Source of the DNA: Idiomarinaceae bacterium HL-53 | GTDB taxonomy: Bacteria > Pseudomonadota > Gammaproteobacteria > Enterobacterales > Alteromonadaceae | Length of the DNA stretch: 64,000 nucleotides | NCBI GenBank assembly: GCA_001458075.1 | Contig: LN899469.1 | Span: forward strand, 2,206,659 to 2,270,658 | Direction: 5' to 3' | Shown here: one piece after another, positions 1 through 14,303 of the stretch | Numbering within the stretch: the first letter of the stretch is position 1 | Layout of the letters: every line of letters starts with the position of its first letter | Program-made: the position numbers and the translations under genes | Notes under the pieces: model-generated | Database searches by the model: none | Told to the model about the DNA's origin: nothing | The model's input: only the letters and a program-made list of their open reading frames with translations

Positions 1-891
<891 letters not shown>

Positions 892-895
<4 letters not shown>

Positions 896-1197
896 TCTTG
901 AGGCTCTTGTTGAATCGGTGGAAGTTGTGCCGGGATCATTCGAAAAAAAGTTTCGTTCGCTTTCACTAAGCCAAGTTCGTTGCGAGCACGTTCTTCTATG
1001 GCTTCATGAGCATGCCTCAAATCTTCAATATCAGCGAACATCAGCTGGTTACGCTGCCTTACCGTTGCATTCGCCTCTTTTTGTCGCTCGACTTCTCGCG
1101 AAAGTTGACGAATGTCACGCGCCCCATATTCTCCAAACCAAACTCGGTATTGGAGCAGCAAGAGTAGAGTGAGCATTATCAAGGTCAATATTCGCAT
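892..1197 (-). CDS. ftsB: cell division protein FtsB
   Basis: FtsB is a small bitopic divisome protein that pairs with FtsL and FtsQ at the septum. The 101-residue product starts with one membrane segment (about residues 3-18, rich in Leu) and continues as a coiled coil (about 30-70, with heptads such as REVERQKEANATVRQRNQ). The C-terminus carries the ARNELGLVKANETFF stretch typical of FtsB. It lies directly upstream of ispD with a 4-base overlap, the conserved gammaproteobacterial position. It starts at ATG. Confidence 0.95.
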
Positions 1198-1246
1198 GCA
1201 TAAACCGCCTTGCTTTTATTATTGACCTATTATGACCCCTTTCGAA

Positions 1247-1894
1247 CTAATTAAAAAGCCCAGCAACAGAATCTTTTAATTGTCGTACTTGAGAGAAATT
1301 AGGCCAATCTAGCAATGTTGATAATAATAATTCTCTGAGCGACAGCGCTTGCGGGGCGAGTTTTCCGCTATCACTCCAAACATGCCCAGCGCAAGCCGCT
1401 CCCATGCTGCGCGCCGTCGGTTTTAGTAACATAGCACCGTCCTCGTAAGCATCAACTGTCTGCCCTTCAAAGCCAAACCATCCAAAACGATTCAAATGTA
1501 ATTTCTGTTGGGCGTAATCAATCCGATCAACGGCATCTAAATGAACAGAGGTACGGGTTTCATGAGTTAGTAAAACCGGTAGAGGTAAACCGGGCGCTGC
1601 GTGTTTGTCTATCCACTTTATGAAACTTGTTGCCGCCGTGGGTTTGGGTGGACGCCCGAATTGTTTAGTTTGCCAACTCGCATTTTGCGTGTCTAATGCC
1701 AAAGGGCTGTTGCTTAAAATAAGGCCCCAAGCCGCTTTTTGAATATAATATGGTAAGCTTCGAAGTCGATTCTTAAGTCTTGCAGGTTCTAAGTTGCCAT
1801 AACTCAATTGGGCAATTTCACGCTCATACAAGGCACAACATAGCTCCGCAAATGCAGTGCTATGTTGTGTTTGCGTGAAAATATCCGCTTGCAT
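1247..1894 (-). CDS. unrecognised protein in the eno-ftsB interval
   Basis: I do not recognise this 215-residue protein. It starts at an ATG 12 bases after the enolase stop and ends about 50 bases before ftsB, so it is probably co-transcribed with eno. It has no signal peptide, no obvious membrane segment and no nucleotide-binding motif. It is rich in aromatic residues and looks like a soluble cytoplasmic alpha/beta protein. Distinctive stretches are SLPYYIQKAAWGLILSNSP (about 46-64) and HLNRFGWFGFEGQTVDAYED (about 133-152). Codon use looks like that of its neighbours. Its position among conserved genes argues that it is real and probably lineage-specific. Confidence 0.8.
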   Translation of the reverse strand: MQADIFTQTQHSTAFAELCCALYEREIAQLSYGNLEPARLKNRLRSLPYYIQKAAWGLILSNSPLALDTQNASWQTKQFGRPPKPTAATSFIKWIDKHAAPGLPLPVLLTHETRTSVHLDAVDRIDYAQQKLHLNRFGWFGFEGQTVDAYEDGAMLLKPTARSMGAACAGHVWSDSGKLAPQALSLRELLLSTLLDWPNFSQVRQLKDSVAGLFN

Positions 1895-1906
1895 CGTAAA
1901 TAAGCG

Positions 1907-3211
<1,305 letters not shown>

Positions 3212-3220
3212 CTATCCATT

Positions 3221-4876
<1,656 letters not shown>

Positions 4877-4956
4877 TCAGGGTGAATGTTAAAACGGAAA
4901 AGTAATTTAAGACGGGAAAACAGTATACCCGAGCATCGCGCACTCAACAATGTTTC

Positions 4957-5850
4957 TTAATCGGATTTTGTCGCTTCTTTCGCCTCACGCCAGAATTTTT
5001 CTAGTTGCTCGAGGCTATAGTTGGCAAAGCTTCCCTGTTGTCGCTTTACAACCTCTTCAACATATTCAAAGCGGCGCATAAACTTCGCATTTGCCTTTTG
5101 CAACGCCGTTTCAGGGTTCACTTTCGCGTGCCGAGCAAGGTTCACCACGGCAAATAACAAATCGCCAATTTCCTCTTCTACATGAGCTTGCTGCTTGTGT
5201 TCAGGTTGCGAGTTCTTTTGACAGCACTCGAACTCGGCAAGCGCCTCACGAACTTCGACTGTTTCTTCTTCAACCTTTGCTAGAACGTCGGCGGATGAGT
5301 GCCAGTCAAAACCGACATTAGCGCAGCGTTTCTGTATTTTCAGTGCTCTTAGCACAGCAGGAAGATTCCCTGGTACGTCTGCAAATACACTAGCACGCGC
5401 TTGTTTTGCCTCGCGCTCCTGCTGCTTGATACGCTCCCAGTTATCTTTCACTTCGGCCACTGAGTTGACCTTTTGATCGGCAAATACGTGGGGATGTCGG
5501 CGAATTAACTTTTCTGCGGTAGTGCTCGCTATCTCATCGAAACTAAAATCTCCCTGCTCTTGTGCAAGTTGCGCGTAAAATATGACCTGAAATAGGAGAT
5601 CTCCTAATTCACTCTGAATTGCCTCTGCGTCGGCTTCTGCAATTGCAGCTGCTACCTCATAGGCTTTTTCAATTGTATAAGGCGTCAAACTCGCTGGCGT
5701 CTGTTGCAAGTCCCACGGACAACCTTGCAGTGGATGACGAAGACAACGCATAACCGCTAACAAACGCTCTAAACCCGTCTGTTTGGGGTTCACTGCGACA
5801 TTCTTTTGCGTCTCAAAATCAGTGTGTGTTGCGTTGTACATTGACGACAT
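4957..5850 (-). CDS. mazG: nucleoside triphosphate pyrophosphohydrolase MazG
   Basis: MazG hydrolyses NTPs and dNTPs to monophosphates, and in E. coli it modulates ppGpp-linked stress responses. The 297-residue product has two MazG domains. The C-terminal one keeps the EEETVE and EEIGDLLFAVVN acidic metal-binding motifs. The N-terminal one has EKAYE where EExxE is expected, so a Glu is replaced by Lys, consistent with the N-terminal half being the less active one in the family. The protein carries about 25 extra residues before the conserved ERLLAVMRCLRHP region. The start overlaps the end of relA by 32 bases, and a GTG at the AVNPK position is a possible later start. Confidence 0.94.
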   Translation of the reverse strand: MSSMYNATHTDFETQKNVAVNPKQTGLERLLAVMRCLRHPLQGCPWDLQQTPASLTPYTIEKAYEVAAAIAEADAEAIQSELGDLLFQVIFYAQLAQEQGDFSFDEIASTTAEKLIRRHPHVFADQKVNSVAEVKDNWERIKQQEREAKQARASVFADVPGNLPAVLRALKIQKRCANVGFDWHSSADVLAKVEEETVEVREALAEFECCQKNSQPEHKQQAHVEEEIGDLLFAVVNLARHAKVNPETALQKANAKFMRRFEYVEEVVKRQQGSFANYSLEQLEKFWREAKEATKSD

Positions 5851-8002
5851 GAGATACCTGCTGAATCTTACCTATTAATCTCTGTACGTCTTCTTGATGA
5901 CGCACGCTGACAGACAAAGACACAAATACTTGACCGTTGTTGTCATGTGTCGTACTGACTTGCTCCACGTTTAACTTCTCATGGCTCAGTAAGCTCGTAA
6001 TATCGTGCAAAAGCCCGGAGCGATCGAGTGCGGTAATTCTCAAAGAGACCGAAAAGCTTTGCTGCGTTTCGCCAACCCATTCCACGTCGATGCCTCGACC
6101 TGGATGCTTATCGAGTAATTGATGCAGCTGTTCACAGTCTCGACGATGCACTGACACGCCCCGCCCTTGGGTTACAAACCCCTCAATATCGTCTCCCGGG
6201 AGCGGCTGACAACACTTTGCGAAATTCATCATAAGGTTACCAATGCCTGCAACCTGAACACCTTCTTTCGACTTGCGCTTCGTCGGTGTTTTTTTCCGTT
6301 GCGCAAGTTTACTGAGTGCTTCTTCTTCATCTTCTGGTGCAATGGTCAAGAAATTCACCACCTGATAGAGGCGCACGTCACCCGCACCAATTGCAACCAA
6401 CAAATCATCAAGCGAGGTCATATTGAACTTTGTAATCGCTTCTTGGGCGTCAGGTAGGGCTTTTCCATGTTTCGCCAGCGCATGCTCAAGCTGCTCTTTG
6501 CCCTGAGCTAAATACTGCTCACGATCATGTTTCTTGAAATACGTGTGAACTTTGCTTCGAGCTCGACTGGAATGCAGATAGCCCAGTGCCGGGTTCATCC
6601 AGTCGCGTTTTGGTTGAGGCTCTTTTTGCGTTAATATCTCGACGCGTTCCGCATTTTGTAAACGGTAAGTAAATGGCACAATGCGCCCATCTACTTTTGC
6701 GCCAATGCACCGATGCCCTACTTGGCTGTGTATGTAGTAAGCAAAATCAAGTGGCGTTGAGCCGGCCGGTAAATCGATCACGTCACCCTTGGGCGTAAAC
6801 ACATAAACGCGATCTTCGAACACCTGACTACGAATTTCTTGCACAAGCTCTTCATTCTCAGCCATGTCCTCATGCCAAGCGAGTAACTTACGCAACCACG
6901 CGATTTTTTCCTCATACCCTTGAGCTTTGCCGGTCGTTTGACCCTCCTTGTAAAGCCAATGCGCAGCAACACCCAATTCAGCATCGTCATGCATATCCGC
7001 GCTACGAATTTGTATCTCAATGACTTTTTGTTCAGGCCCGACAACCACAGTGTGAATCGACTGGTAACCGTTTGCTTTCGGGGTTGCAATGTAATCGTCA
7101 AACTCGCTCGCCAAATGCCGCCATTTCGTGTGTACAACACCAAGTGCGGCATAACAATCCTTTAGATTATGCGTGATAACACGAACCGCACGGATATCAA
7201 ACAGTTCGTCAAATTGCAGATTCTTCTTCTGCATTTTTTTGTAGATACTGAAGATATGCTTCGGACGACCATACACTTCTGCTTTCACGTCGTTTGCTAA
7301 AAGTGCTTGCTGTAAGTCAGTCACAAACTGGTAAATGTATTTCTCTCGCTGCGTTCGTTTTTCATCAAGCTGCTTTGCGATCTGTTGATAAACATCTGGA
7401 TGTAAGTAGCGAAACGCGAGGTCTTCCAGTTCCCACTTCAACTGTCCAATCCCTAAACGGTTCGCTAGGGGTGCATAGATTTCACTGCATTCTTTAGCGG
7501 TGAGTACGCGCTCTTCTTCATCGCCACTCTTCACCACGCGTAACTGACAAATACGCTCCGCCAGTTTGATTAAAACAGCTCGCACGTCTTCTACCATTGC
7601 TAACAACATGCGACGCACGACATCGATTTGTGTCTCGCTTGGCTTGCCTCTGCGGAAATGCTGCAGTTCAGAGATGCTCTGCATTTGATGAACTGTCAGC
7701 ACAAGCTTTACGATTTCAGGCTTACACAGTTTGCCGAGTGTCTCTTCGTTTACAATCCCTGCGTCAAAGTACGGCACACAGAGCGCCGCCAGCAACCCAT
7801 CAGTTTCGAGTTTCAAATCACTGAGAATTAGCACCATTTCACGAGCTTTAAAACAGGTTTCATGTGCTTTGGGTGAAAGTTCAGTAAGCTTTTGATCGAG
7901 CACAGTCAACGCTTCTCGCGTCTCCGGTACGTCAATCATGGCTTGCCAGTCAACTGCGGTGTCTGACACCTTGTCGACATGCAAATCTCTCACCTGCACC
8001 AT
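5819..8002 (-). CDS. relA: GTP pyrophosphokinase RelA ((p)ppGpp synthetase I)
   Basis: RelA makes (p)ppGpp from ATP and GTP or GDP on stalled ribosomes. The 727-residue protein has the full layout: a degenerate N-terminal HD domain without the HD pair, the synthetase domain (about 220-370, with YGRPKHIFSIYKKMQKKN and TPKANGYQSIHTVV), a TGS domain (about 395-460, VYVFTPKGDVIDLPAGSTPLDFAY), the zinc-finger/helical region with CCQPLPGD, and a C-terminal ACT domain. The missing HD residues identify RelA rather than SpoT. It has a GAGGTG ribosome binding site and is followed by the overlapping mazG, the same pairing as in E. coli. Confidence 0.97.
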   Translation of the reverse strand: MVQVRDLHVDKVSDTAVDWQAMIDVPETREALTVLDQKLTELSPKAHETCFKAREMVLILSDLKLETDGLLAALCVPYFDAGIVNEETLGKLCKPEIVKLVLTVHQMQSISELQHFRRGKPSETQIDVVRRMLLAMVEDVRAVLIKLAERICQLRVVKSGDEEERVLTAKECSEIYAPLANRLGIGQLKWELEDLAFRYLHPDVYQQIAKQLDEKRTQREKYIYQFVTDLQQALLANDVKAEVYGRPKHIFSIYKKMQKKNLQFDELFDIRAVRVITHNLKDCYAALGVVHTKWRHLASEFDDYIATPKANGYQSIHTVVVGPEQKVIEIQIRSADMHDDAELGVAAHWLYKEGQTTGKAQGYEEKIAWLRKLLAWHEDMAENEELVQEIRSQVFEDRVYVFTPKGDVIDLPAGSTPLDFAYYIHSQVGHRCIGAKVDGRIVPFTYRLQNAERVEILTQKEPQPKRDWMNPALGYLHSSRARSKVHTYFKKHDREQYLAQGKEQLEHALAKHGKALPDAQEAITKFNMTSLDDLLVAIGAGDVRLYQVVNFLTIAPEDEEEALSKLAQRKKTPTKRKSKEGVQVAGIGNLMMNFAKCCQPLPGDDIEGFVTQGRGVSVHRRDCEQLHQLLDKHPGRGIDVEWVGETQQSFSVSLRITALDRSGLLHDITSLLSHEKLNVEQVSTTHDNNGQVFVSLSVSVRHQEDVQRLIGKIQQVSHVVNVQRNTH

Positions 8003-8029
8003 TGTTTCACCTCACTTTCTTCAACGTTG

Positions 8030-8407
8030 CTACGACTCCGCAACCACAAAGGCGACTGCATAGTCTGCTTCATCACTAATCGATACGTGCATTGCTCGCA
8101 CGCCGATATCCTCGGCACGTTGTGCTGCTTGCCCCGATAATTTAATTAATGGCTGACCATGAGGCGAATGCGTCACCGTCATGTCTTGCCACGTGATTCC
8201 TTTTGCTAACCCAGTGCCCAACGCTTTCAAACATGCTTCTTTTGCTGCGAAACGCTTCGCAAGAAAGCGCTCAGGCTCTCGAATTTCACCCATCTCGCTG
8301 AGTTCAGTGGCCGTAAGAATCCGTTTCGCAAAGGCCGGCTGCCTTGCATATGCTGCTTTAATCCGTGTCACCGAAACAATATCGGTGCCGATACCGACCG
8401 TACTCAC
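8030..8407 (-). CDS. acpS: holo-[acyl-carrier-protein] synthase
   Basis: AcpS transfers 4-phosphopantetheine from CoA to acyl carrier protein. The 125-residue protein shows [13 protein letters not shown] at the N-terminus (metal-binding Asp) and [20 protein letters not shown] with the second metal ligand Glu. The start is a GTG embedded in the pdxJ stop (GTGA overlap), so it depends on pdxJ translation. The pdxJ-acpS pair closes the rnc-era-recO-pdxJ-acpS block as in enterobacteria. Confidence 0.96.
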   Translation of the reverse strand: MSTVGIGTDIVSVTRIKAAYARQPAFAKRILTATELSEMGEIREPERFLAKRFAAKEACLKALGTGLAKGITWQDMTVTHSPHGQPLIKLSGQAAQRAEDIGVRAMHVSISDEADYAVAFVVAES

Positions 8408-9141
8408 GCGCTTCGCGCCTGCATCATTAGCTGTTTCATTTCCCTTACGGCCTCTGCAAGCCCACAGAAAACAGAGCGTGCAATAATTGCGTGGCCTATA
8501 TTCAACTCATATAATTCCGGGATTCGGGCAATCGCCTGTGTATTATGATAATGCAGACCATGTCCCGCATTCACCACGAGCCCAAGCTGATGTGCATCGC
8601 GCGCTGCTGTTTCAATAATGCGTAATGCGGACCTCTGCGCTTCACCTGCACATTCTGCATAATGGCCTGTATGCAGCTCAATGTAGGGCGCACCCACTTC
8701 TTTTGAGGCTTCAATCTGTGCTTTATCCGCGTCGATAAATAATGAAACGAGAATGCCAGCGTCACTCAGTTTCGCCACGACATCTCTTGCTCTGTCAAGT
8801 TGTCCGACAATATCTAACCCACCTTCAGTGGTGAGTTCTTCACGCTTTTCCGGCACTAAACAAACGAATGCCGGTTTTATCTTGCAGGCAAAATTCACCA
8901 TTTCTTCAGTCATGGCCATTTCAAGATTCATACGCGTCTGTATCGTTTCTGCGAGCATTTCTACATCACGATCTTTAATATGGCGGCGATCCTCACGCAA
9001 ATGAATAGTGATTCCGTCGGCTCCGGCTTGCTCTGCAATGGCCGCTGCGTAGACCGGATCAGGATATGCAACACCTCTGGCATTACGAAGTGTTGCAACA
9101 TGATCAATATTGACACCCAGTTTAATTAAATCATTCGCCAT
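8404..9141 (-). CDS. pdxJ: pyridoxine 5-phosphate synthase
   Basis: PdxJ condenses 3-amino-2-oxopropyl phosphate with deoxyxylulose 5-phosphate to form pyridoxine 5-phosphate. The 245-residue TIM-barrel protein has [16 protein letters not shown] at residues 8-23, HLREDRRHI, the catalytic region [17 protein letters not shown], and IELHTGHYA. All are PdxJ signatures. It starts at an ATG with a GAGAG stretch upstream, 16 bases after recO, and overlaps acpS by four bases. Confidence 0.97.
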   Translation of the reverse strand: MANDLIKLGVNIDHVATLRNARGVAYPDPVYAAAIAEQAGADGITIHLREDRRHIKDRDVEMLAETIQTRMNLEMAMTEEMVNFACKIKPAFVCLVPEKREELTTEGGLDIVGQLDRARDVVAKLSDAGILVSLFIDADKAQIEASKEVGAPYIELHTGHYAECAGEAQRSALRIIETAARDAHQLGLVVNAGHGLHYHNTQAIARIPELYELNIGHAIIARSVFCGLAEAVREMKQLMMQARSA

Positions 9142-9157
9142 TCGTTTGTACTCTCAT

Positions 9158-9850
9158 TTACCTTGAATTTGTGACTTTGAATAAATTTCTACTTTGCAAG
9201 GGTTTGTTGCCGAGATACGGTTGCAATGCCATACGCATAAGCTGCTTATAACGCCTGAGCGCTCGTTCATCCGCAAACTCAAAGCGCGCTAATTTGGCAA
9301 TTTCATGCCCCATAAAATCAGTTTCTAATACCCTATCATGAACTGCAACAAAGCCTTGCTCTGGAATGAATCGATAGTAATCATTCGGTTGCAGTTCAGC
9401 TTGCGAAATTGCATCGTGAGTAAACGAGAAATCGAGCTCTAAACCTTTCAACAGCTGCCACTCAAATCGACGCAACACAGGTTCAAGCAATACTTGCTCA
9501 GAGAGCAATTGAAGAGTTGTTAAATAATCATGGAACAGCGCTGGGGCCGCGAAATTTTCGGGCAACAAGCGCTGCAAGAGCTCATTCAGATAAAAACCAC
9601 TGTATAGATAGTTACCTCTCAGTAAAAAACTCTGTTCAACCTCTGCATGCGTCAAAGTTTGCAAATCATGCCTACCTATATGCTCTATCTGCAGCAATTG
9701 AAAAGGCTCTAAAACTCCCCGCCACTTCGATTTTGGCGCTTTCGCTCCTTTTGCAATAGCGCGTATACGGCCTGCTGATTCCGAGAAGAACTCAACAATG
9801 TAACTACTTTCTTGATATGGCCACCGGTGCAGAACCACGGCGCGAGCCAT
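9158..9850 (-). CDS. recO: DNA repair protein RecO
   Basis: RecO loads RecA onto SSB-coated single-stranded DNA with RecR. The 230-residue protein begins with the OB-fold domain (VLHRWPYQESSYIVEFFSE, about 6-24, then GRIRAIAKGAK) and continues into the helical domain with YSGFYLNELLQRLLPE. It lacks the zinc-binding cysteines found in some RecO proteins, as is usual in gammaproteobacteria. The ATG overlaps the last base of the era stop (TAATG), indicating coupling. Confidence 0.94.
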   Translation of the reverse strand: MARAVVLHRWPYQESSYIVEFFSESAGRIRAIAKGAKAPKSKWRGVLEPFQLLQIEHIGRHDLQTLTHAEVEQSFLLRGNYLYSGFYLNELLQRLLPENFAAPALFHDYLTTLQLLSEQVLLEPVLRRFEWQLLKGLELDFSFTHDAISQAELQPNDYYRFIPEQGFVAVHDRVLETDFMGHEIAKLARFEFADERALRRYKQLMRMALQPYLGNKPLQSRNLFKVTNSR

Positions 9851-10755
9851 TATTCCTCTCCATACCCCAAACTGCGGAGCGCTCGCTCGTCGTCAGCCCA
9901 ACCTGATTTCACTTTAACCCAGAGCTGCAAGTTCACTTGATGCTGCAACAGTTTCTCGATATCTCTGCGTGCATCCTGCCCCACCATTTTCAGCTTGCTC
10001 CCTTTATTTCCGATCACCATGCGTTTCTGACCTTCGCGCTCCACGAGAATGAGCGCGTGAATTAATGTAATACCCGACGGTTGTTCGCTAAATTTTTCAA
10101 TTTCTACGGTGGTAGAATAAGGGAGTTCATCGCCTGTGTAGCGCATGAGTTTTTCCCTTACAATCTCAGCGATCATAAAACGAACCGAACGATCCGTTAC
10201 ATAATCTTCCGGGAAGAAGTGAATGCCTTCCGTAAGATATTTACGCACAATGCTCTTCAGTTGCGGAATGTGTTCAGGAGACTTTGCACTCATAGGGAGG
10301 ATATCTTCAAATGCAAAACGCTCACTCAATTGCGCAATATGAGGCAAAAGCTGTCCCTTATCAGTAACTTGGTCAACTTTGTTTATAATGAGAACCACAG
10401 GACGCTGTGCCTGCTGAAGCTTCTCAAGGACCATATCATCATCAGCCGTCCATTTTGTTCCTTCCACCACGAAAAGCACGAGTTCTACGTCACCAATCGA
10501 GCTACTTGCAGCACGATTCATTAAGCGATTGATCGCTCGCTTCTCGTCTTGATGCAAACCTGGCGTGTCAACATAAATGGTTTGATACGAGCCTTCCGTA
10601 TCAATACCCAGAATTCGATGGCGTGTGGTTTGCGCCTTTTTCGAGGTAATACTCACCTTCTGGCCGAGCAATTGATTCAAAAGTGTGGATTTCCCCACGT
10701 TTGGTCGACCAACGATTGCAATGAAGCCGTTGTACGTGGTGTCGTTTGTAGTCAC
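9850..10755 (-). CDS. era: GTPase Era
   Basis: Era is a 16S rRNA-binding GTPase needed for 30S assembly and for coupling growth to division. The 301-residue protein has G1 [12 protein letters not shown] (about 16-27), G3 DTPGLH, G4 NKVD and a C-terminal KH domain with [16 protein letters not shown]. It starts at a GTG that forms a GTGA overlap with the rnc stop and runs into recO by one base. The rnc-era-recO order is widely conserved. Confidence 0.97.
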   Translation of the reverse strand: MTTNDTTYNGFIAIVGRPNVGKSTLLNQLLGQKVSITSKKAQTTRHRILGIDTEGSYQTIYVDTPGLHQDEKRAINRLMNRAASSSIGDVELVLFVVEGTKWTADDDMVLEKLQQAQRPVVLIINKVDQVTDKGQLLPHIAQLSERFAFEDILPMSAKSPEHIPQLKSIVRKYLTEGIHFFPEDYVTDRSVRFMIAEIVREKLMRYTGDELPYSTTVEIEKFSEQPSGITLIHALILVEREGQKRMVIGNKGSKLKMVGQDARRDIEKLLQHQVNLQLWVKVKSGWADDERALRSLGYGEE

Positions 10756-11459
10756 TTAATTTCCCCACTCTCGAGCATTTGCTCGATTATTTGATACATC
10801 TTGTCGGCCGCATCTTGCTCCGCTTTTCGCCGACTCGTTCCAGAGCCGAGTACATTTTTATTTACCGGCTCCACCTGACAACTTACTTTAAAACGCTGAT
10901 TGTGCGCCTTCCCGGTCGTTTCCACCACTTCATACTCTGGTAAAGGGTGCTGGCGCGATTGCAACCACTCCTGCAATCGAGTTTTCGGGTCTTTATGCGA
11001 TTGCCCAGGTTTAATCGCCTGCAACCGGCTCTCATACCATTGCAAGACGGTCTTTTTGCAGGTATCTATATCGCTGTCTAAGTAAATAGCACCAATCAGC
11101 GCTTCTAACACGTCCGATAAGGTTGATTCTCTGCGGAAACCTCCACTTTTCAATTCCCCTGGGCCTAGCCTGATGTATTCACTTAAATTAAATTCTTTGG
11201 CTATCTTCGCCAACATCGGCGCACAGACAAGCGACGCTCGCATGCGACTCAAATCACCTTCTGCCTCTTTTGGAAACTTAGCAAACAATGCTTCGGCAAT
11301 GAAAAAGCCCAACAGAGAGTCGCCAAGAAACTCCAAGCGTTCGTAGTGTGTAGCCGCTGCGCTGCGATGAGTCAGAGCCTCTGCAAGAAGCTCGTCACTT
11401 TGAATATGGTAGCCTAACGCATTCCCTAATAATCTTCGTTGTTGCTCGGATAACTTCAA
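10752..11459 (-). CDS. rnc: ribonuclease III
   Basis: RNase III cleaves double-stranded RNA, including rRNA precursors. The 235-residue protein has the signature [14 protein letters not shown] (about 40-53), the second acidic site [13 protein letters not shown], and a C-terminal double-stranded RNA-binding domain with [11 protein letters not shown] and [14 protein letters not shown]. The start is a TTG overlapping the lepB stop as TTGA. No 5-prime leader is visible because the gene is nested in the lepA-lepB-rnc-era operon. Confidence 0.96.
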   Translation of the reverse strand: MKLSEQQRRLLGNALGYHIQSDELLAEALTHRSAAATHYERLEFLGDSLLGFFIAEALFAKFPKEAEGDLSRMRASLVCAPMLAKIAKEFNLSEYIRLGPGELKSGGFRRESTLSDVLEALIGAIYLDSDIDTCKKTVLQWYESRLQAIKPGQSHKDPKTRLQEWLQSRQHPLPEYEVVETTGKAHNQRFKVSCQVEPVNKNVLGSGTSRRKAEQDAADKMYQIIEQMLESGEIK

Positions 11460-12376
11460 TTAATTTTCCCCAACCTCTCGAATCGAACTCCAGTCGGAAT
11501 CCAGCGCGGTAAACGTGAGTCTGGGGCATGGTCGAACTCAAGACTTAACCACACAAACACTGCACGCCCGACAAGATGTTCCTCAGATACAAAGCCCCAG
11601 AAACGGCTATCCCGTGAGTTATCTCGGTTATCACCGATGGCAAAATAATGTCCTTCCGGTACAACCCACTCACCGCGTCTAGTACCCGGTTGATTGTAAA
11701 AATTTCCAAGTTGCGAGCCCGCCGCCGGATTTACTAACACTTGATAAGAGCGCTCTCCATGGTTTTCAGCAAAAGTTCGCAACGGAATTCGACCGTGGAA
11801 GAAATCACCTTCATTCACAAACTCATGCGGAATTTCGACCTGATTGTCACCCATACAGTTTGGGGCACAAGCTTTTTCAATAAAGAATTGTTTGTCGCGA
11901 TAAACGACCTTGTCGCCAGGTAAACCAATAATTCTCTTAATATAGTCGATATCCGGCTCCAGCGGATACTTGAATACCGCTACATCGCCGTGCTCAGGAC
12001 GTCCCGTGCGCACAAATTCGTGGCGGAACAAAGGATCACGGAGCCCGTAGCGAAACTTCTCAACAAGAATAAAATCACCCACTAACAGGGTGGGCATCAT
12101 CGAGCCCGAAGGAATTCGAAACGGTTCGTAAATAAATGAGCGCAATATCAGAATAAAGGCAATAATTGGAAACGCTGAGCGTGAAAACTCGACGATTCCG
12201 GGCTCAGGCGCGACAGCAAGTGCGTCTTCTTCAGATAGTTTCTGGCCACTTTTCTCCTCAACCGAAGCGACCGCTTGCTTTCTTTTCGGCTTCAAAAAAT
12301 AATGGTCAAACAACCAAACAAGGCCTGTAAAAAGAGTTGCAATAACCAGCAACAATGAAAAATAAAAAGTGGTCAT
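11456..12376 (-). CDS. lepB: signal peptidase I
   Basis: LepB cleaves signal peptides of exported proteins at the outer face of the inner membrane. The 306-residue protein has an N-terminal membrane segment, a cytoplasmic charged stretch and a second membrane segment (about 68-85). The catalytic Ser is in PSGSMMPTL and the general-base Lys in [13 protein letters not shown], followed by the box E motif [11 protein letters not shown]. The ATG has a GGGAG ribosome binding site. It sits 17 bases after lepA. Confidence 0.97.
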   Translation of the reverse strand: MTTFYFSLLLVIATLFTGLVWLFDHYFLKPKRKQAVASVEEKSGQKLSEEDALAVAPEPGIVEFSRSAFPIIAFILILRSFIYEPFRIPSGSMMPTLLVGDFILVEKFRYGLRDPLFRHEFVRTGRPEHGDVAVFKYPLEPDIDYIKRIIGLPGDKVVYRDKQFFIEKACAPNCMGDNQVEIPHEFVNEGDFFHGRIPLRTFAENHGERSYQVLVNPAAGSQLGNFYNQPGTRRGEWVVPEGHYFAIGDNRDNSRDSRFWGFVSEEHLVGRAVFVWLSLEFDHAPDSRLPRWIPTGVRFERLGKIN

Positions 12377-12393
12377 TAACGAGGCTCCCTTGC

Positions 12394-14211
12394 CTACTTA
12401 CCGGTTTTTAGGACAGCGAGAAATGCCTCTTGCGGAACTTCAACATTCCCTAGCTGCTTCATACGCTTCTTACCTTCTTTCTGTTTCTGTAAGAGCTTCT
12501 TCTTACGGCTCACGTCACCACCATAACATTTTGCTGTTACGTTTTTACGCAGTTGTTTCACCGTGCTACGGGCAATAATATGATTGCCAATTGCAGCCTG
12601 AATCGCAATATCAAACATTTGACGCGGAATGAGTTCGCGCATTTTTTCTACCACATCACGCCCTCTTCCTTGCGCAATACTGCGGTGGCAGATCATGGCT
12701 AATGCATCCACACGCTCTGCGTTAATCAAAATATCGACCCGCACCATGTCGGAAGGTTCAAAACGTTTAAAATGATAGTCTAACGACGCGTAACCTCGGC
12801 TCGTAGACTTCAGACGGTCAAAGAAATCCATCACAACTTCAGCCATGGGCAAATCATATGTGAGGGCGACTTGTTTGCCGTGGTAATTCATGTCCTTTTG
12901 AACACCGCGTTTCTCAACGCAAAGTGTAATCACGTTACCCACATGTTCTTGTGGAACCAAAATATTGGCTTCTACAATCGGCTCAGCAATTTCTTCAATG
13001 TCATTGACTGCAGGTAAATACGCAGGGTTATCTACTTTTAGTTCCCGGCCATCTGTGGTTGTCACTTTATAAACTACGGTCGGTGCGGTCGTAATGAGGT
13101 CAATATCGTACTCTCGCTCAAGCCGCTCCTGGATAATTTCCATGTGTAACATACCCAAGAACCCACAACGGAAGCCAAATCCGAGGGCGCTCGAGTTTTC
13201 TGGTTCAAAGAATAATGACGCATCGTTCAAACTCAGTTTGTCGAGCGCGTCGCGAAAGTTCTCATATTCATCAGAGCTAATCGGGAACATTCCCGCGTAT
13301 ACTTGTGGCTTTACGCGTTTAAAACCGGGCAATGGTTTCTCTGCAGCATTCTTTGCATGCGTCAGCGTATCTCCAACAGGAGCGCCATGAATATCCTTAA
13401 TGCCCGAGATCACATAACCTACTTCGCCAGCACGAAGAACGCCCGTTTCAGTTTGTTTAGGTGTGAAAATACCGACTTTGTCCACTAAATGGCTCTGGCC
13501 GGTTGACATGACTTTCATCTTTTCGCCTGCGCGCAGCACGCCTTTCTTGATTCGCACCAAACTGACAACACCTTGGTAGTTGTCAAACCAAGAATCAATA
13601 ATCAGTGCCTGCAGAGGTGCTTCATCATCTGCTTCTGTTTTCGGCGAAGGAATTTGCTTTACAATCCGTTCAAGAACGTCTTTGATACCAATGCCTGTTT
13701 TCGCTGAGCATTGCACTGCATCGACCGCTTCAATACCCACGATGTCTTCAATTTCCTGCGCGACACGCATAGGATCAGCTTGCGGTAAATCGATTTTATT
13801 CAGTACGGGCACCACCTCTAAATCCATATCGATGGCTGTATAACAGTTCGCAAGCGTCTGTGCTTCCACACCTTGTGCCGCGTCGACAACAAGCAACGCC
13901 CCCTCGCAACCTGCTAAGCTGCGTGAAACTTCATAAGAAAAATCAACGTGACCAGGTGTATCAATAAAGTTTAATTGATACCGTTCGCCGTCATCTGCAT
14001 CATAAAAAAGCGTCACACTCTGCGCTTTAATCGTAATTCCTCGCTCCCGCTCAATGTCCATCGAATCTAGAACCTGCTCGGCCATTTCTCGATCTGTCAA
14101 ACCTCCACAAAAGTGAATGAGACGGTCTGAAAGTGTCGATTTGCCGTGATCAATGTGCGCGATAATGGAAAAATTACGTATATTCGCCTTCGCGACGCCT
14201 TGTTGGCTCAT
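12394..14211 (-). CDS. lepA: elongation factor 4 (LepA)
   Basis: LepA is a ribosome-dependent GTPase proposed to back-translocate or remodel ribosomes. It has an EF-G-like GTPase domain ([42 protein letters not shown]), two beta domains and the LepA-specific C-terminal domain. I chose the ATG at 14211 (605 residues) because a GAGG sits five bases upstream; a longer reading begins five codons earlier without a site. A terminator lies between rseC and this gene, so it probably has its own promoter in the 14257-14303 gap. Confidence 0.97.
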   Translation of the reverse strand: MSQQGVAKANIRNFSIIAHIDHGKSTLSDRLIHFCGGLTDREMAEQVLDSMDIERERGITIKAQSVTLFYDADDGERYQLNFIDTPGHVDFSYEVSRSLAGCEGALLVVDAAQGVEAQTLANCYTAIDMDLEVVPVLNKIDLPQADPMRVAQEIEDIVGIEAVDAVQCSAKTGIGIKDVLERIVKQIPSPKTEADDEAPLQALIIDSWFDNYQGVVSLVRIKKGVLRAGEKMKVMSTGQSHLVDKVGIFTPKQTETGVLRAGEVGYVISGIKDIHGAPVGDTLTHAKNAAEKPLPGFKRVKPQVYAGMFPISSDEYENFRDALDKLSLNDASLFFEPENSSALGFGFRCGFLGMLHMEIIQERLEREYDIDLITTAPTVVYKVTTTDGRELKVDNPAYLPAVNDIEEIAEPIVEANILVPQEHVGNVITLCVEKRGVQKDMNYHGKQVALTYDLPMAEVVMDFFDRLKSTSRGYASLDYHFKRFEPSDMVRVDILINAERVDALAMICHRSIAQGRGRDVVEKMRELIPRQMFDIAIQAAIGNHIIARSTVKQLRKNVTAKCYGGDVSRKKKLLQKQKEGKKRMKQLGNVEVPQEAFLAVLKTGK

Positions 14212-14230
14212 GCATACCTCAATCATGCTG

Positions 14231-14256
14231 AAAAAATGCGGTTCATTTAAGCCGCA
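14231..14256 (-). terminator. rho-independent terminator after rseC
   Basis: Read on the minus strand, a TGCGG/CCGCA stem with a 10-base loop (14237-14256) is followed by six U (14231-14236). It falls in the 92-base gap between the rseC stop and the lepA start, where it would end the rpoE-rseABC transcript. The stem is short, so termination may be partial. Confidence 0.6.
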
Positions 14257-14303
14257 ATAAATACTTAGGCGGGAATTTTACTGACTTTTGGGGTCGACCA
14301 CAA

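Noticed and set aside
6778-7152. A 124-residue open frame on the minus strand inside relA in another frame
   Set aside because: RelA reading is strongly supported through this region, and the alternative translation shows no conserved features.
10081-10524. A 147-residue open frame on the plus strand
   Set aside because: It is antisense to era, a well-conserved gene, and has no recognisable motif or ribosome binding site.
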